Shown here: piece after piece, positions 34,840 through 42,773 of the stretch | Numbering within the stretch: position 1 is the first letter of the stretch | How the letters are laid out: each line of letters begins with the position of its first letter | Source of the DNA: JBEKHT01 sp050012135 | Lineage (GTDB): Bacteria; Chloroflexota; Anaerolineae; Anaerolineales; RBG-16-64-43 | DNA: 64,000 bases | Assembly (NCBI GenBank): GCA_050012135.1 | Contig: JBEKHT010000004.1 | Location: 32,144-96,143, forward strand | Reading direction: 5' to 3' | Translations under genes and position numbers: made by a program | The notes under the pieces: generated by a model | What the model was told of the DNA's origin: nothing | What the model saw: the letters and a program-made list of their open reading frames with translations, nothing else | Databases searched by the model: none

Positions 34840-36564
34840 ATGCCAGGCACAGACCTCTTCCAGCAGGCGCTGGAGGCTGCCCGATCGGGCAGGGCGCCCC
34901 TTGCCAGGGAGCTACTTGCCAGGTTGATTCGGGGGGATCCGAAGAATCCAGAGTACTGGATATGGATGAGCTCCGTCGCAGCCGATCGCAAGGAGAAGGT
35001 GTTCTGTCTTGAGCAGGCACTTTCGCTCGACCCAGAAAACGAACTCATCAAGCGCGGGCTGGTCATCCTGGGTTCAAGAAGTCCTGATCTCGCAACCCAG
35101 CCCCAGGGACCCTCAAAGATCGTTGCTCGAGCACCGATTCCCTTGTCGGCGCAGAGAAAGAATCCTGAGAGGCGGTGGGCCCAGGGACGGAGCCGGGTCA
35201 ATCTGGGGATCGGGGCAATCAGCTTGGTTTTGGTGATCGCCTTGATCCTCATCCTGGGATCGGTTGCCCTGGGGTGGGCTCAGCGAGTGTCGATGGGCCC
35301 TCCGACTGCAACCAGGCTCCCGACCGTCTCTCTCACTCCCTCCCCAGCTTTTTCGCCGACGGCACGGATCGAGACGACGCCCTCGGCAAGCACTCCCCTG
35401 GCAGAATCCCTGGGCGTCTCCACTACTCCCACTTCACTCTACCCGGCCACACCCCATCCGATTCTTGGAGCCTATTCCCTGGCGATGCAAGCCTACCAAG
35501 ATGGGGAGTGGGACAAGGCGGAAAGCTATTTCCAGCAGGCGCTGGAGGTTGATCCCAGTTCGCCTGACATTCACTATTGGATGGGAGAGGCCTATCGCCG
35601 CTCGCAGCGCCCCACGGAAGCCCTGTCGGAGTTCGCGACCGCGGTCAATCTCGGCCCCGGGTTCGCCCCATCCTACTTGGGGGTAGCGTATCTTGACTTG
35701 GCGGCTAGCAAGCCCAATGATGCTCTTGACCAGGCTGACCGGGCGATCGAGCTTGACCCCAACTTCGTGGAGGCCTATCTCTTGCGGGCAGACCTGTTGG
35801 GGCGAAAGGGCAATTCTCAGGGGGCCTTCGAAAACCTTCAAAGCGCCGTCCAGGTGGCTCCCCAAAACGCTCTGGCCCTGGCGCTTCTGAGTGGGATGGA
35901 AGTGACGCAAGGAAACCTCGACGCGGCCTGGAGGGATGCCACGCGCTCTCAGGCACTCGACCCGACCGAGCTGGAAAGTTATCTGGCTTTGGGAAGAGCA
36001 TATCTTGCCATGGGTCTTCCCAAAGAGGCCATGTCGCAACTCCAGGTCTACACGGTCTACAAGAGCGATGATGCTGCGGGTTGGACGGATCTCGGGGACG
36101 TCTATCTGGCTTCAAAAGAATTCGGCTCTGCGGACGATGCCTTTGCGGCCGCCCTGCGTTTGGACAGCCATATTGCCGATGCCTGGATCGGGAGGAGCGA
36201 GGCCCTGGGGATGGAGGGAAGATTCGGCGAAGGAACCGCCGTGGCGGCTCAGGCCGCCGCGCTGTTTCCCAATTCCACCGCCGTTCTGGCTCAATACGGG
36301 CGGGCACTGATTTCAGCGGGGGATGGGGAAGAGGCGGTTTCGGTCCTGACCCGTGCCATGGGGCAGGGACTGGGGCCCGAGGAATTAGGCACATTGCTGT
36401 CGTTGCGCGCCGAGGCCTACAAGCTTCTTGGGGAGGCTCGGTTGGCCCAAGGTGATTGGAATGAGCTTGTCGGCCTCAACGGTGCGCCAGAATCTCTTCG
36501 CCTCGATGCCTATGATGAGCTGAGGGCGTTGAGGGCGGGGAGTCCTTCTCCAACCGCGCCGTGA
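34840..36564 (+). CDS. Membrane-anchored TPR-repeat protein
   Basis: A 574-residue protein. A short N-terminal helical repeat unit (about 1-75) is cytoplasmic; a membrane helix lies at about 123-147 (ISLVLVIALILILGSVALGW); a Thr/Ser/Pro linker follows to about 205; the rest is a run of about ten TPR units (for example AMQAYQDGEWDKAESYFQQ, YLALGRAYLAMGLPKEAM). TPR arrays are protein-binding scaffolds; the partner is unknown. The design resembles other Thr/Pro-linker envelope proteins in this window. It stands alone on the plus strand and ends 78 nt before the tRNA-Ser gene. Confidence 0.85.
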   Translation: MPGTDLFQQALEAARSGRAPLARELLARLIRGDPKNPEYWIWMSSVAADRKEKVFCLEQALSLDPENELIKRGLVILGSRSPDLATQPQGPSKIVARAPIPLSAQRKNPERRWAQGRSRVNLGIGAISLVLVIALILILGSVALGWAQRVSMGPPTATRLPTVSLTPSPAFSPTARIETTPSASTPLAESLGVSTTPTSLYPATPHPILGAYSLAMQAYQDGEWDKAESYFQQALEVDPSSPDIHYWMGEAYRRSQRPTEALSEFATAVNLGPGFAPSYLGVAYLDLAASKPNDALDQADRAIELDPNFVEAYLLRADLLGRKGNSQGAFENLQSAVQVAPQNALALALLSGMEVTQGNLDAAWRDATRSQALDPTELESYLALGRAYLAMGLPKEAMSQLQVYTVYKSDDAAGWTDLGDVYLASKEFGSADDAFAAALRLDSHIADAWIGRSEALGMEGRFGEGTAVAAQAAALFPNSTAVLAQYGRALISAGDGEEAVSVLTRAMGQGLGPEELGTLLSLRAEAYKLLGEARLAQGDWNELVGLNGAPESLRLDAYDELRALRAGSPSPTAP

Positions 36565-36595
36565 GAATCTGGAATCCCTCCGCTGCCTTCCCGTA

Positions 36596-36604
36596 TGGTA
36601 CAAT
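36596..36604 (+). promoter_or_regulatory. Extended -10 promoter of the tRNA cluster
   Basis: TGG followed by TACAAT forms an extended -10 element; no clear -35 box is seen. The predicted start near 36611 is about 30 nt before the first tRNA-Ser. Confidence 0.5.
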
Positions 36605-36641
36605 ATCGTGGCGCTCGGCGAGGGAGACCCACCTGCGCTTT

Positions 36642-36731
<90 letters not shown>

Positions 36732-36735
36732 TTCT

Positions 36736-36828
36736 GGGGAGGTGCCGGAGTCGGTCGATCGGGGGCGCCTGCTAAGCGCTTGTAGGGCCTTAAAAGCTCT
36801 ACCCAGGGTTCGAATCCCTGCCTCCCCG
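36736..36828 (+). tRNA. tRNA-Ser (anticodon GCU)
   Basis: Acceptor GGGGAGG (36736-36742) pairs with CCTCCCC (36821-36827), discriminator G. The anticodon loop CTGCTAA reads GCU and a long variable arm is present. CCA is not encoded. It starts only 4 nt after the previous tRNA. Confidence 0.94.
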
Positions 36829-36902
36829 CTATCTGCTCGACCTTGGAGCTGGACGCTCCTGGGCCAAGGGAAGGGTCGCAGTTCGGAACGTCAAGTGAAC
36901 AT

Positions 36903-36978
36903 GCCCTCGTAGCTCAGTTTGGATTAGAGCACTTGCTTGCGGAGCAAGGGGTCGCGCGTTCGAGTCGCGCCGGGGGCG
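36903..36978 (+). tRNA. tRNA-Arg (anticodon GCG), integration target
   Basis: Acceptor GCCCTCG (36903-36909) pairs with CGGGGGC (36971-36977), discriminator G. The D, anticodon (CTTGC/GCAAG) and T stems all pair. The loop TTGCGGA places GCG at 34-36, reading CGC and CGU. Most bacteria use ACG (inosine) here. The 3' half from 36933 is repeated at 42774. CCA is not encoded. Confidence 0.93.
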
Positions 36979-36981
36979 CCT
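36933..36981 (+). repeat. attL, 49-bp repeat within tRNA-Arg
   Basis: Identical to 42774-42822. It begins in the anticodon stem of tRNA-Arg and ends 3 nt after the discriminator base. Confidence 0.9.
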
Positions 36982-37084
36982 AAACCTGGAAGTCAGTGAC
37001 CAAATCGGCCTGATTTTCCAGGCGAAAACACTCTCATGGAGGAGCCTCGCAACCGCTGAAGTATCTGCGGAAGGAGGTTCTTTC

Positions 37085-37990
37085 GTGTCCCAAAGACAAT
37101 TGCTTGGGCAGGTTGGAATTGGCCTGCAGCTTTCCCCGTTGGACACCGCGTACCAGGATTTCCTCCTCTCTCGGCAGGCCATGCCTTGCACGGACGCGAC
37201 CATGCAGCACTACCGCTATACGGCTGGCGTGTTCGTCACCTGGCTCCAGCTCCAAGGCGTGACAGATCCGAAAGGGGTCACGGCTGGCCACGTCCGCCAG
37301 TGGCAGGCCGAAAATGCAGGCCGCCTGAAAGACACCTCGCAGCATGCCAGGGCGAGGGGCGTTCGCACCTTCCTGCGTTTCCTCCACACGGAAGAGACTG
37401 TTCCCACCCTCGTGAAAGTGCAAATGCCCAGGCTCGAAAAGAGGCGACTTCCCTGCCTCGAAGCGGATGAGGTCCATCGGATCCTGAAGGACTGTGACGC
37501 CAGGAAGAGGGCGATCGTCATGCTCCTGGCCAGCTCGGGAGTCCGGGCCGCTGAGCTCTGTAATCTCACTTGGGGAGACCTGGACATGCAGACCGGCCTG
37601 CTTTTCGTGCATCGCGGGAAGGGCCGCAAAGATCGCACCACGGTGGTCAGCCCGAAGGCAAGGCGAGCGCTACTCCGCTACCGCAGTACTCTCAAGTCGG
37701 CGCCGACCGCCGAGTCGCCGTTGATCCAGGGCAGGGGAGGGAGGCGACTCGCGCCCTGTTGGCTGTCCCACATGGTTCATCAGTTGGGCAAGCGGAAGGG
37801 ACTCTACGTCACCCCGCATGCGCTCAGGCGAACGTTCGCCATTCAAACCCTACGTGGAGGAATGAACGTGCTCGCGCTGCAGCGCTTGCTAGGTCACGCG
37901 GACCTTAGCATGACGCAACACTCTTGCCAGCTGCTCGACGAGGACTTGATCCGGGCGCACGAAAAGGCCGATCTCGACTCGTGGCTCTAA
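37085..37990 (+). CDS. Tyrosine recombinase/integrase with Tyr-to-Ser change
   Basis: A 301-residue phage-type integrase. Residues about 15-105 form the SAM-like DNA-binding core-binding domain; the catalytic domain follows. Expected residues are present: Arg154 (SGVRAAEL), Lys179 (RGKGRKDR), His245 and Arg248 (TPHALRRT) and His271 (LLGHADLSMTQ). Nine residues after His271, where the nucleophilic Tyr is expected, the codon TCT encodes Ser280. The enzyme is therefore probably inactive. GTG at 37085 has AAGGAGG at 7 nt. It lies about 105 nt after tRNA-Arg, in the standard place for the integrase of a tRNA-targeting island. Confidence 0.9.
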   Translation: MSQRQLLGQVGIGLQLSPLDTAYQDFLLSRQAMPCTDATMQHYRYTAGVFVTWLQLQGVTDPKGVTAGHVRQWQAENAGRLKDTSQHARARGVRTFLRFLHTEETVPTLVKVQMPRLEKRRLPCLEADEVHRILKDCDARKRAIVMLLASSGVRAAELCNLTWGDLDMQTGLLFVHRGKGRKDRTTVVSPKARRALLRYRSTLKSAPTAESPLIQGRGGRRLAPCWLSHMVHQLGKRKGLYVTPHALRRTFAIQTLRGGMNVLALQRLLGHADLSMTQHSCQLLDEDLIRAHEKADLDSWL

Positions 37991-38541
37991 CAGGAGGGCC
38001 GAAAGGCTCCCGACGCCAACCCGGCACATACCACGCGGACTAGGGCCGCGATTCCCCACATGGCCATGAGCGAAATAGTTATCCGTCGGGCGAGTCGGGG
38101 GTCATGACCACTCCTTCGCTTGGGCAGTCGGCCCAATTCGGTCCGCACAGCTTGGAGCATGGGCTGGCCGTCTTCGTTTTCGACTAGCTCTAGATCGAAG
38201 CGTTCGGGAGGGCTTGAAATCCATCTGACAGCGAGGATCCCACATGCCATCTGTTCGTTGGCAGCTTCCTCACGCAGGCACAGTTGCCAGAAGACAAAGC
38301 GGATCGCCTTCACCTCTGTGAAGACGATGAGAGCGAGAAACACCATCAAGTCGAAGCAAGGAAAAGTGGCGTAGCGGGGGAGCTTGGCGAGGGAGCGGGC
38401 AGTAGCCCCCGTCAGAAAGAGCGCGGTAGCCCCCCAGGCCATTAGCTCCTTGTGGTTGTGGTAGCTCCCCCAAAGCGCCATCTGAGTCCGAATGTATTCG
38501 GTTGCCAAATCGAGTCTGATTGAGGGTCGGTTTTCGGCCAT
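37987..38541 (-). CDS. Unrecognised island membrane protein
   Basis: Not recognised. A 184-residue protein with probably three membrane helices: about residues 33-52 (MAWGATALFLTGATARSLA), 58-80 (FPCFDLMVFLALIVFTEV) and near the C-terminus (RITISLMAMWGIAALVRVV). A soluble loop of about 70 residues with acidic and aromatic residues lies between helices 2 and 3. The ATG at 38541 is chosen because a strong GGAGGAGG precedes it. The gene overlaps the integrase stop by 4 nt, tail to tail, and follows the next island gene on the same strand. Confidence 0.65.
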   Translation of the reverse strand: MAENRPSIRLDLATEYIRTQMALWGSYHNHKELMAWGATALFLTGATARSLAKLPRYATFPCFDLMVFLALIVFTEVKAIRFVFWQLCLREEAANEQMACGILAVRWISSPPERFDLELVENEDGQPMLQAVRTELGRLPKRRSGHDPRLARRITISLMAMWGIAALVRVVCAGLASGAFRPSC

Positions 38542-38623
38542 TGGTCCTCCTCCAGGCGCACGGGCTCGACTCTTGGCCATAGGGGTGGCCTTAGGCAGCA
38601 CGGCGACGCGAGGAACGGGGGGG

Positions 38624-39238
38624 CTATTCTGATGGGGGCTTGAATCCAATCGGCCTCGACGTGTTAGCTTCCTTGTGGAGAACCGCCTTCCTTGTCGGCT
38701 TGTCTAGCCAGTATCTCTCCACGGTGTAGAACCAATCGAGCAATGCCCGTGCGGTCTTGACCCCTTCCTCCTTGTTTACGGTGTTGCCTCGTGTTATGTC
38801 ATGTTGCTTCCCCTGTCCAAACCATCGTGCGCCATAGGCATATGAGCTGTTGGGGGCCTCCCTAGCGAAGACCTCAACGAATGGAGTGCTTTCGTCGTCA
38901 GCGCTCTCATAGAAAAAGACTTTCACTGAGAGAGACGACTCATCATGGATGGTGGGGTCCACTTGGGACGGCAAGTCATAGTAGGTTTCATCAGTTGAGA
39001 GCACGAAAAGGTCGAAGCCGTTCAATGTCAGCGTCGCCTGGAGCATTCCTTGGGCATCGGCGGTTTTCTTGTAGCGCTTGACGCTCCTCAGGCCAGCTGC
39101 CTCGGCCTCCTGAGTAAACAGCTCCAACGTTTCAAGCAGACCTTGGCGAAACGGGATTAATCTGTCTAGCAGTTGCCTCCTCCTCGACCCGAGTTTGTCC
39201 TCTTTGGCCTTCAATTCTGATATGTTGGCGCCTGGCAT
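38624..39238 (-). CDS. Unrecognised 204-residue island protein
   Basis: Not recognised. A soluble protein: residues about 5-55 are charged and helical (coiled-coil-prone), and the rest alternates short strands and polar loops, with YDLPSQVDPT, FFYESADDESTPFVEVFARE and YGARWFGQGKQHD. The last third is helical (ALLDWFYTVERYW). The ATG at 39238 is preferred; GGAGG lies 7 nt upstream, whereas another ATG 6 nt earlier is too close to it. Likely co-transcribed with the membrane protein gene downstream. It may be island cargo; no toxin, nuclease or phage-structural motif is visible. Confidence 0.65.
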   Translation of the reverse strand: MPGANISELKAKEDKLGSRRRQLLDRLIPFRQGLLETLELFTQEAEAAGLRSVKRYKKTADAQGMLQATLTLNGFDLFVLSTDETYYDLPSQVDPTIHDESSLSVKVFFYESADDESTPFVEVFAREAPNSSYAYGARWFGQGKQHDITRGNTVNKEEGVKTARALLDWFYTVERYWLDKPTRKAVLHKEANTSRPIGFKPPSE

Positions 39239-39328
39239 ATGCATCCTCCTATTGTGCCGAGATAAGCCCAAATTCCCCACCACGATTGTAGGCGCAGCCG
39301 TGACAGGCCGCAACCGTTCGCGGGGGAT

Positions 39329-39544
39329 CTACAGGCTGTTGCCCCAGCCATGAGCTAAGGCGGAGCGCACCTCGCGGCGAAGGTCAGATCTCTTGACGGG
39401 GAACTGAAGGCCGGTGTCGCAGCCGTCGGGGTCGATCTGGGAGAAGAGGTAGAAGGCCGGGTCGCCACACGTGAAGACTCGGAACCGGCCCCATGTAGAC
39501 TTCACCACGGCGACATACTGCATGACCTGATACCGGCGATCCAT
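39329..39544 (-). CDS. Small unrecognised island protein
   Basis: A 71-residue soluble frame starting MDRRYQVMQYVAVVKST with internal AFYLFSQIDPDGCDTG. It lies upstream of the 204-residue protein gene on the same strand, with a gap of about 90 nt. No clear ribosome-binding site precedes the ATG; a second Met at residue 8 is an alternative. The IS5-family element begins about 50 nt beyond its start and may have removed a promoter or an upstream part. It is reported because its composition is protein-like and it is aligned with the two island genes, but it could be a spurious frame. Confidence 0.4.
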   Translation of the reverse strand: MDRRYQVMQYVAVVKSTWGRFRVFTCGDPAFYLFSQIDPDGCDTGLQFPVKRSDLRREVRSALAHGWGNSL

Positions 39545-39595
39545 TTCTGCGCACGTCGCAGCCCTGGCGGGCGTTCGCCAGTGATATCGTTCCTG

Positions 39596-40972
39596 TAGCA
39601 GGCTGCGGAAGAATCTGGAACGAACAAGCGAATGACCTTCATGGCAGTTCTTGAATCCACCCTCAGTTGGTCAACCGCCCAAGTCAGGGCTCCCGAAAAA
39701 CCCTTTTGGGGAGCTCATGTGCCTCGGATCTTCAGCCTTGCGAGCGCCTGGCGATTAGGCCCTCGCGGCTTCGAGATTCCTGATCCGCAGCAGGTCGAAT
39801 GCTGTCAGACAGAAGATGAATATCCAACCCACGCGCGGCGCACCCCGGTGACGCGTCTTCCTCAAGGCTCCCACTGTCTTCATCCAGCCAAAGACCTTCT
39901 CAATCAGCTTTCGCTTCCATTGACTGAGCTCGTATCCCTTGTGCCGAGTGGTGCGGCCGTCAATCGCACTGCGGCGATGGCTCTCGTTTTGGGCCACATG
40001 AGGTGTGACCCCCATCTCTCGCAACGTCGTCACGAAGCCCCGCGTGTCGAAGCTCTTGTCCCCTCCCACCGTCAGCCGCCCCGGTGCCTTCTTTTGGCCG
40101 CCCGCACCATCTCTTCTGCCGCATCTCGCTCCGCCGTGCCCGTCGCCTGCGTCAGCCGGGCATCCACCACCAGCCCATTGCGGTTTTCCATCAGGACGTG
40201 CCCCAGGTAGCACAGCTTGGCTTCTTTCCCCGGGCCCTTGCGATACAGCTTGGCCTGCGGATCCGTCGTGGATTGGTGGGTCGCATTCGTCCGCCTCTCG
40301 CCGTGGAAGTCCTCTTGCGAACTGGCCCCGGAATCATCCGGCCCCTTGCTCGACGCCTTGTGCCGCCTCCGGTAGCTTTTGTTTCCCGCCCAGGCTTCGA
40401 TCAGCGTGCCATCCACGGTGAAATGCTCGTCGCTGGTAAGCCCCTTTTCGCTTGCCAGGGCAAGCACTTCCTTGAAGAAGGCTTGGGCAATCTTGCCCTC
40501 CAGCAACCGCCGGCGGTTCTTGTTGAACACGGTGGGGTCCCAGATCGGGTCGTCCATGCTCAGCCCCACGAACCAGCGGAAAAGCATGTTGTAGTCGAGC
40601 TGCTCCATCAGCATCCGCTCGCTGCGGATGGTGTAAAGCACCTGAAGCAAGAGGGCCCTCAGCAACCGCTCCGGAGGGATCGACGGTCGTCCCACCTTGG
40701 AGTACAGCTTATCGAAGCGGGGCGACAAGCGCTCGAGGACCTCGTCCACCATCTTCCGGATGGACCGCAGGGGATGATCGGCCGGAATCCTCTGCTCCTG
40801 AGACACATACGACCACATCCCGGTGTCATCACTGTCATTTCCGCGCATGGCCCTCGACCTCCGTCATCGCTTGATCACTACGCAGTGGCCGCGCAGCAGG
40901 CTACAACACCCGGTCGAGGGTTAGAGATTCGTTTTCAATGGCTTCAGTCAGACGTTTTTCCGCAACCTGCTA
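39596..40972 (-). mobile_element. IS5-family insertion sequence, 1377 bp
   Basis: Imperfect 18-bp terminal inverted repeats (TAGCAGGCTGCGGAAGAA from 39596; TAGCAGGTTGCGGAAAAA read inward from 40972; 16 of 18 match) flank a minus-strand DDE transposase. Both ends are kept, but the transposase is frameshifted. No clear target duplication is visible. Confidence 0.85.
39755..40848 (-). pseudogene. IS5-family transposase, one frameshift
   Basis: The N-terminal part (40848 to about 40090) has VPADHPLRSI-like opening IPADHPLRSIRKMVDEVLER, LLMEQLDYNMLFRWFVGL in family style, and the first catalytic Asp in FTVDGTLIEAW. The C-terminal part continues in the -1 frame with GGDKSFDTRGFV (second Asp) and EKVFGWMKTVGALRK (Glu). 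The frames join at a run of four A in GCCAAAAGAAGG (about 40090): one more A would restore a single frame. It is thus either a one-base deletion or a programmed -1 shift; deletion is favoured because close relatives read through in one frame. Confidence 0.85.
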
Positions 40973-41468
40973 GACGAATCAGCGCCGGAGTGCGCTCGTC
41001 AATCCAGTTCTCCATCTGCCGATCCCAAGCCCAACCCATTCAGCACCCCGGAGCAAAAACCGTCTGCCACTTGCGCAGGCGGTCGGGCGGTGCTAATCTG
41101 ACCTTGCCGCGCACTCGCCTGCGTTGGCCTCCGCCCGGTCGCTCAAACGACGCGGGCGGTTTCGTACATTCCAATGATAGCACTCAAGTCAATGCCAAGA
41201 CTGGCGGCCGTTCGCCATTTTTTTGATCCGCTGCGCGGTTGACCTCGCCTCCGATCCGCTGTAAGGTGACATTGCCGTGGGGAACCTTGACCTGGCCCCC
41301 CTAAGCAAAGGCCGCTCGCAAGGGCGACCTTTTGAATCCTTCAGTTTCCGCCATCTTGGCTGAAACTCCCACGACGTCGCCCCGCTCATCACCTCTCGCT
41401 TCAGCTTCGGATCCGACAGAACACGACGGGCTCGGACCTCGCCCTGTCCAGGTAGCACGCTGACGCGG
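40973..41468. other. Island stretch without a convincing gene
   Basis: About 500 bp between the IS and the DUF4325 gene. A 102-codon minus frame (41189-41497) has composition unlike the neighbours and no start signal. A weak stem TGGCG/CGCCA at 41202-41217 is followed by seven T and may be a plus-strand terminator. Confidence 0.45.
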
Positions 41469-42515
41469 CTACAATTCCTTCGACTGAGCCCGAGCAATCA
41501 CCTCCCGCACTTGCTTTCGGGTGTTAATTGGGAATATCTGGACTTCGGGATGACTTCCTGCAAACACGCGGAAGACCTCGTCGCCGAAAGCCAGACCAAT
41601 TGTCTTGATGCCACGGAAGTCGAGGACAATTTCCTTGAACCTCTCGAATCGAACAAGCAGACGTTTCGCTTGGGATCGGGAGACCAAGTTTTCCTCACCG
41701 ACGCGGGCAAGCGTAACGGGGACGACGGTTCGAGTGAAACCGAACTCACCATCTTGCGTTGTGAACTGATCAAAGACCTTTCGAGTTGTCCGCTGGGATC
41801 GTGTCGAGATCGACATCCGAATGTAGGTGCCCTCAGTGATCTTGCCATTGGCTTCTAAGAGCCAATCCTCGAGCTTGCCGACAGGTCGTGTATGGCTAAA
41901 GAAGAGGCTTCCCGACATCATCACGAAATCGTCGAACATTCTCGAGGTGAAGAACACGCCTTCGCCGGTGTGATGGTTGGGATCGGTAGTCACCTTGCCT
42001 TTTGCGAGTTCAAGAATGCTGTCGCGGGGGTCGGGCAGGTTTAGAGCCCGCTGGATCTTGTTGAAGATGCCCACCCCATTGTCCGAGACCACGAGTCGCA
42101 CAGATGCCAGCGTGTAGGTAAGGCCTACCGAGGCGGAAATCGCCTCTGAGTGGTCAACCACATTCTGGAGCATCTCAGTGAGCCCGTACTCGCAGATGTG
42201 GACCACGTTTTCGGGGAGGTTGGCCAGCAGGGGGCGGACGTCGTCGCGCCAGACGATGTCTTCCTGCAGTCCGGGCCATACGGTATATGGAAAAATCTTG
42301 TCGACGATGGGCAGGAGCCTGTATGCCCTGTCCCGCGTCCTACCCTCCACGCCCACTTGTCCATCTTGGATGAGCTGGTGCATGTGACGAAGAACAGCGG
42401 GTCTGCTTATGTCGAATTGACTTGCCGTGAATGAGACGACGTCCTTGGGGTGGTCAGCCACATTGGCGACCAGAAAGGCTCTTATCTTCTCACTGCCGGC
42501 GCGTTGAGATGGCAT
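41469..42515 (-). CDS. wHTH, GHKL ATPase and DUF4325 regulator
   Basis: A 348-residue three-part protein. Residues 1-70 look like a winged helix (FDISRPAVLRHMHQLIQDG). Residues about 100-237 are a GHKL (HATPase) domain with N box TEMLQNVVDH (Glu114, Asn118), DNGVGI at 145-150 and HTGEGVFF at 182-189. Residues about 255-345 match the STAS-like DUF4325 (NLVSRSQAKRLLVRFERFK, then TIGLAFGDEVFRVF). It has no histidine-kinase dimerisation domain, so it may be an anti-sigma-like kinase fused with its target or a self-contained ATP-dependent repressor. A consensus promoter and GGAGGGG precede it. Its target in the island is unknown. Confidence 0.85.
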   Translation of the reverse strand: MPSQRAGSEKIRAFLVANVADHPKDVVSFTASQFDISRPAVLRHMHQLIQDGQVGVEGRTRDRAYRLLPIVDKIFPYTVWPGLQEDIVWRDDVRPLLANLPENVVHICEYGLTEMLQNVVDHSEAISASVGLTYTLASVRLVVSDNGVGIFNKIQRALNLPDPRDSILELAKGKVTTDPNHHTGEGVFFTSRMFDDFVMMSGSLFFSHTRPVGKLEDWLLEANGKITEGTYIRMSISTRSQRTTRKVFDQFTTQDGEFGFTRTVVPVTLARVGEENLVSRSQAKRLLVRFERFKEIVLDFRGIKTIGLAFGDEVFRVFAGSHPEVQIFPINTRKQVREVIARAQSKEL

Positions 42516-42554
42516 AGTGCGGACCCCTCCGTATTCTAAACAATTCTAGGTCCT

Positions 42555-42586
42555 ATTGTAAACATTATCGATCAGATTGTCAACAT
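42555..42586 (-). promoter_or_regulatory. Consensus promoter with 21-bp-spaced direct repeat
   Basis: On the minus strand TTGACA (42583-42578) and TACAAT (42560-42555) have a 17-bp spacer. Each box lies in a copy of ATGTT(G/T)ACAAT (42586-42576 and 42565-42555), repeated after exactly 21 bp. The leader to the ATG at 42515 is about 35-40 nt. A repressor binding both repeats would cover the promoter. Confidence 0.75.
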
Positions 42587-42594
42587 ACCATTCC

Positions 42595-42747
42595 ATGACC
42601 CCGCTCTTGATCGTCGCCTCGGCAATGAGTCGAACGCTCGCCAGTGATATCGCCACTCGACTAACCAGCGGAAACGTGGTAAAAGAATTGCCGCCCGACT
42701 TTGAGAGACGGGCATTGATCAGGGAAGGTGAGTTTTACAGGAGCTGA
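42595..42747 (+). CDS. Possible small island protein, 50 residues
   Basis: A frame from ATG 42595 to TGA 42747 encodes 50 residues with protein-like composition (LASDIATRLTSG, then KELPPDFERRALIREGE). It begins just outside the divergent promoter of the DUF4325 gene and ends 27 nt before attR. No strong ribosome-binding site is seen. A small excisionase or a truncated gene end would fit the position, but neither can be shown. Confidence 0.3.
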   Translation: MTPLLIVASAMSRTLASDIATRLTSGNVVKELPPDFERRALIREGEFYRS

Positions 42748-42773
42748 GGTTCCTCACCCCGAAAACCGTTGGG

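Noticed and set aside
40084..41226. A 380-codon plus-strand frame
   Set aside because: It is antisense to the IS5 transposase, which has DDE motifs and inverted repeats around it.
41189..41497. A 102-codon minus-strand frame after the DUF4325 gene
   Set aside because: Arg/Ser-rich composition, no ribosome-binding site, overlaps the end of the DUF4325 gene; no family resemblance.
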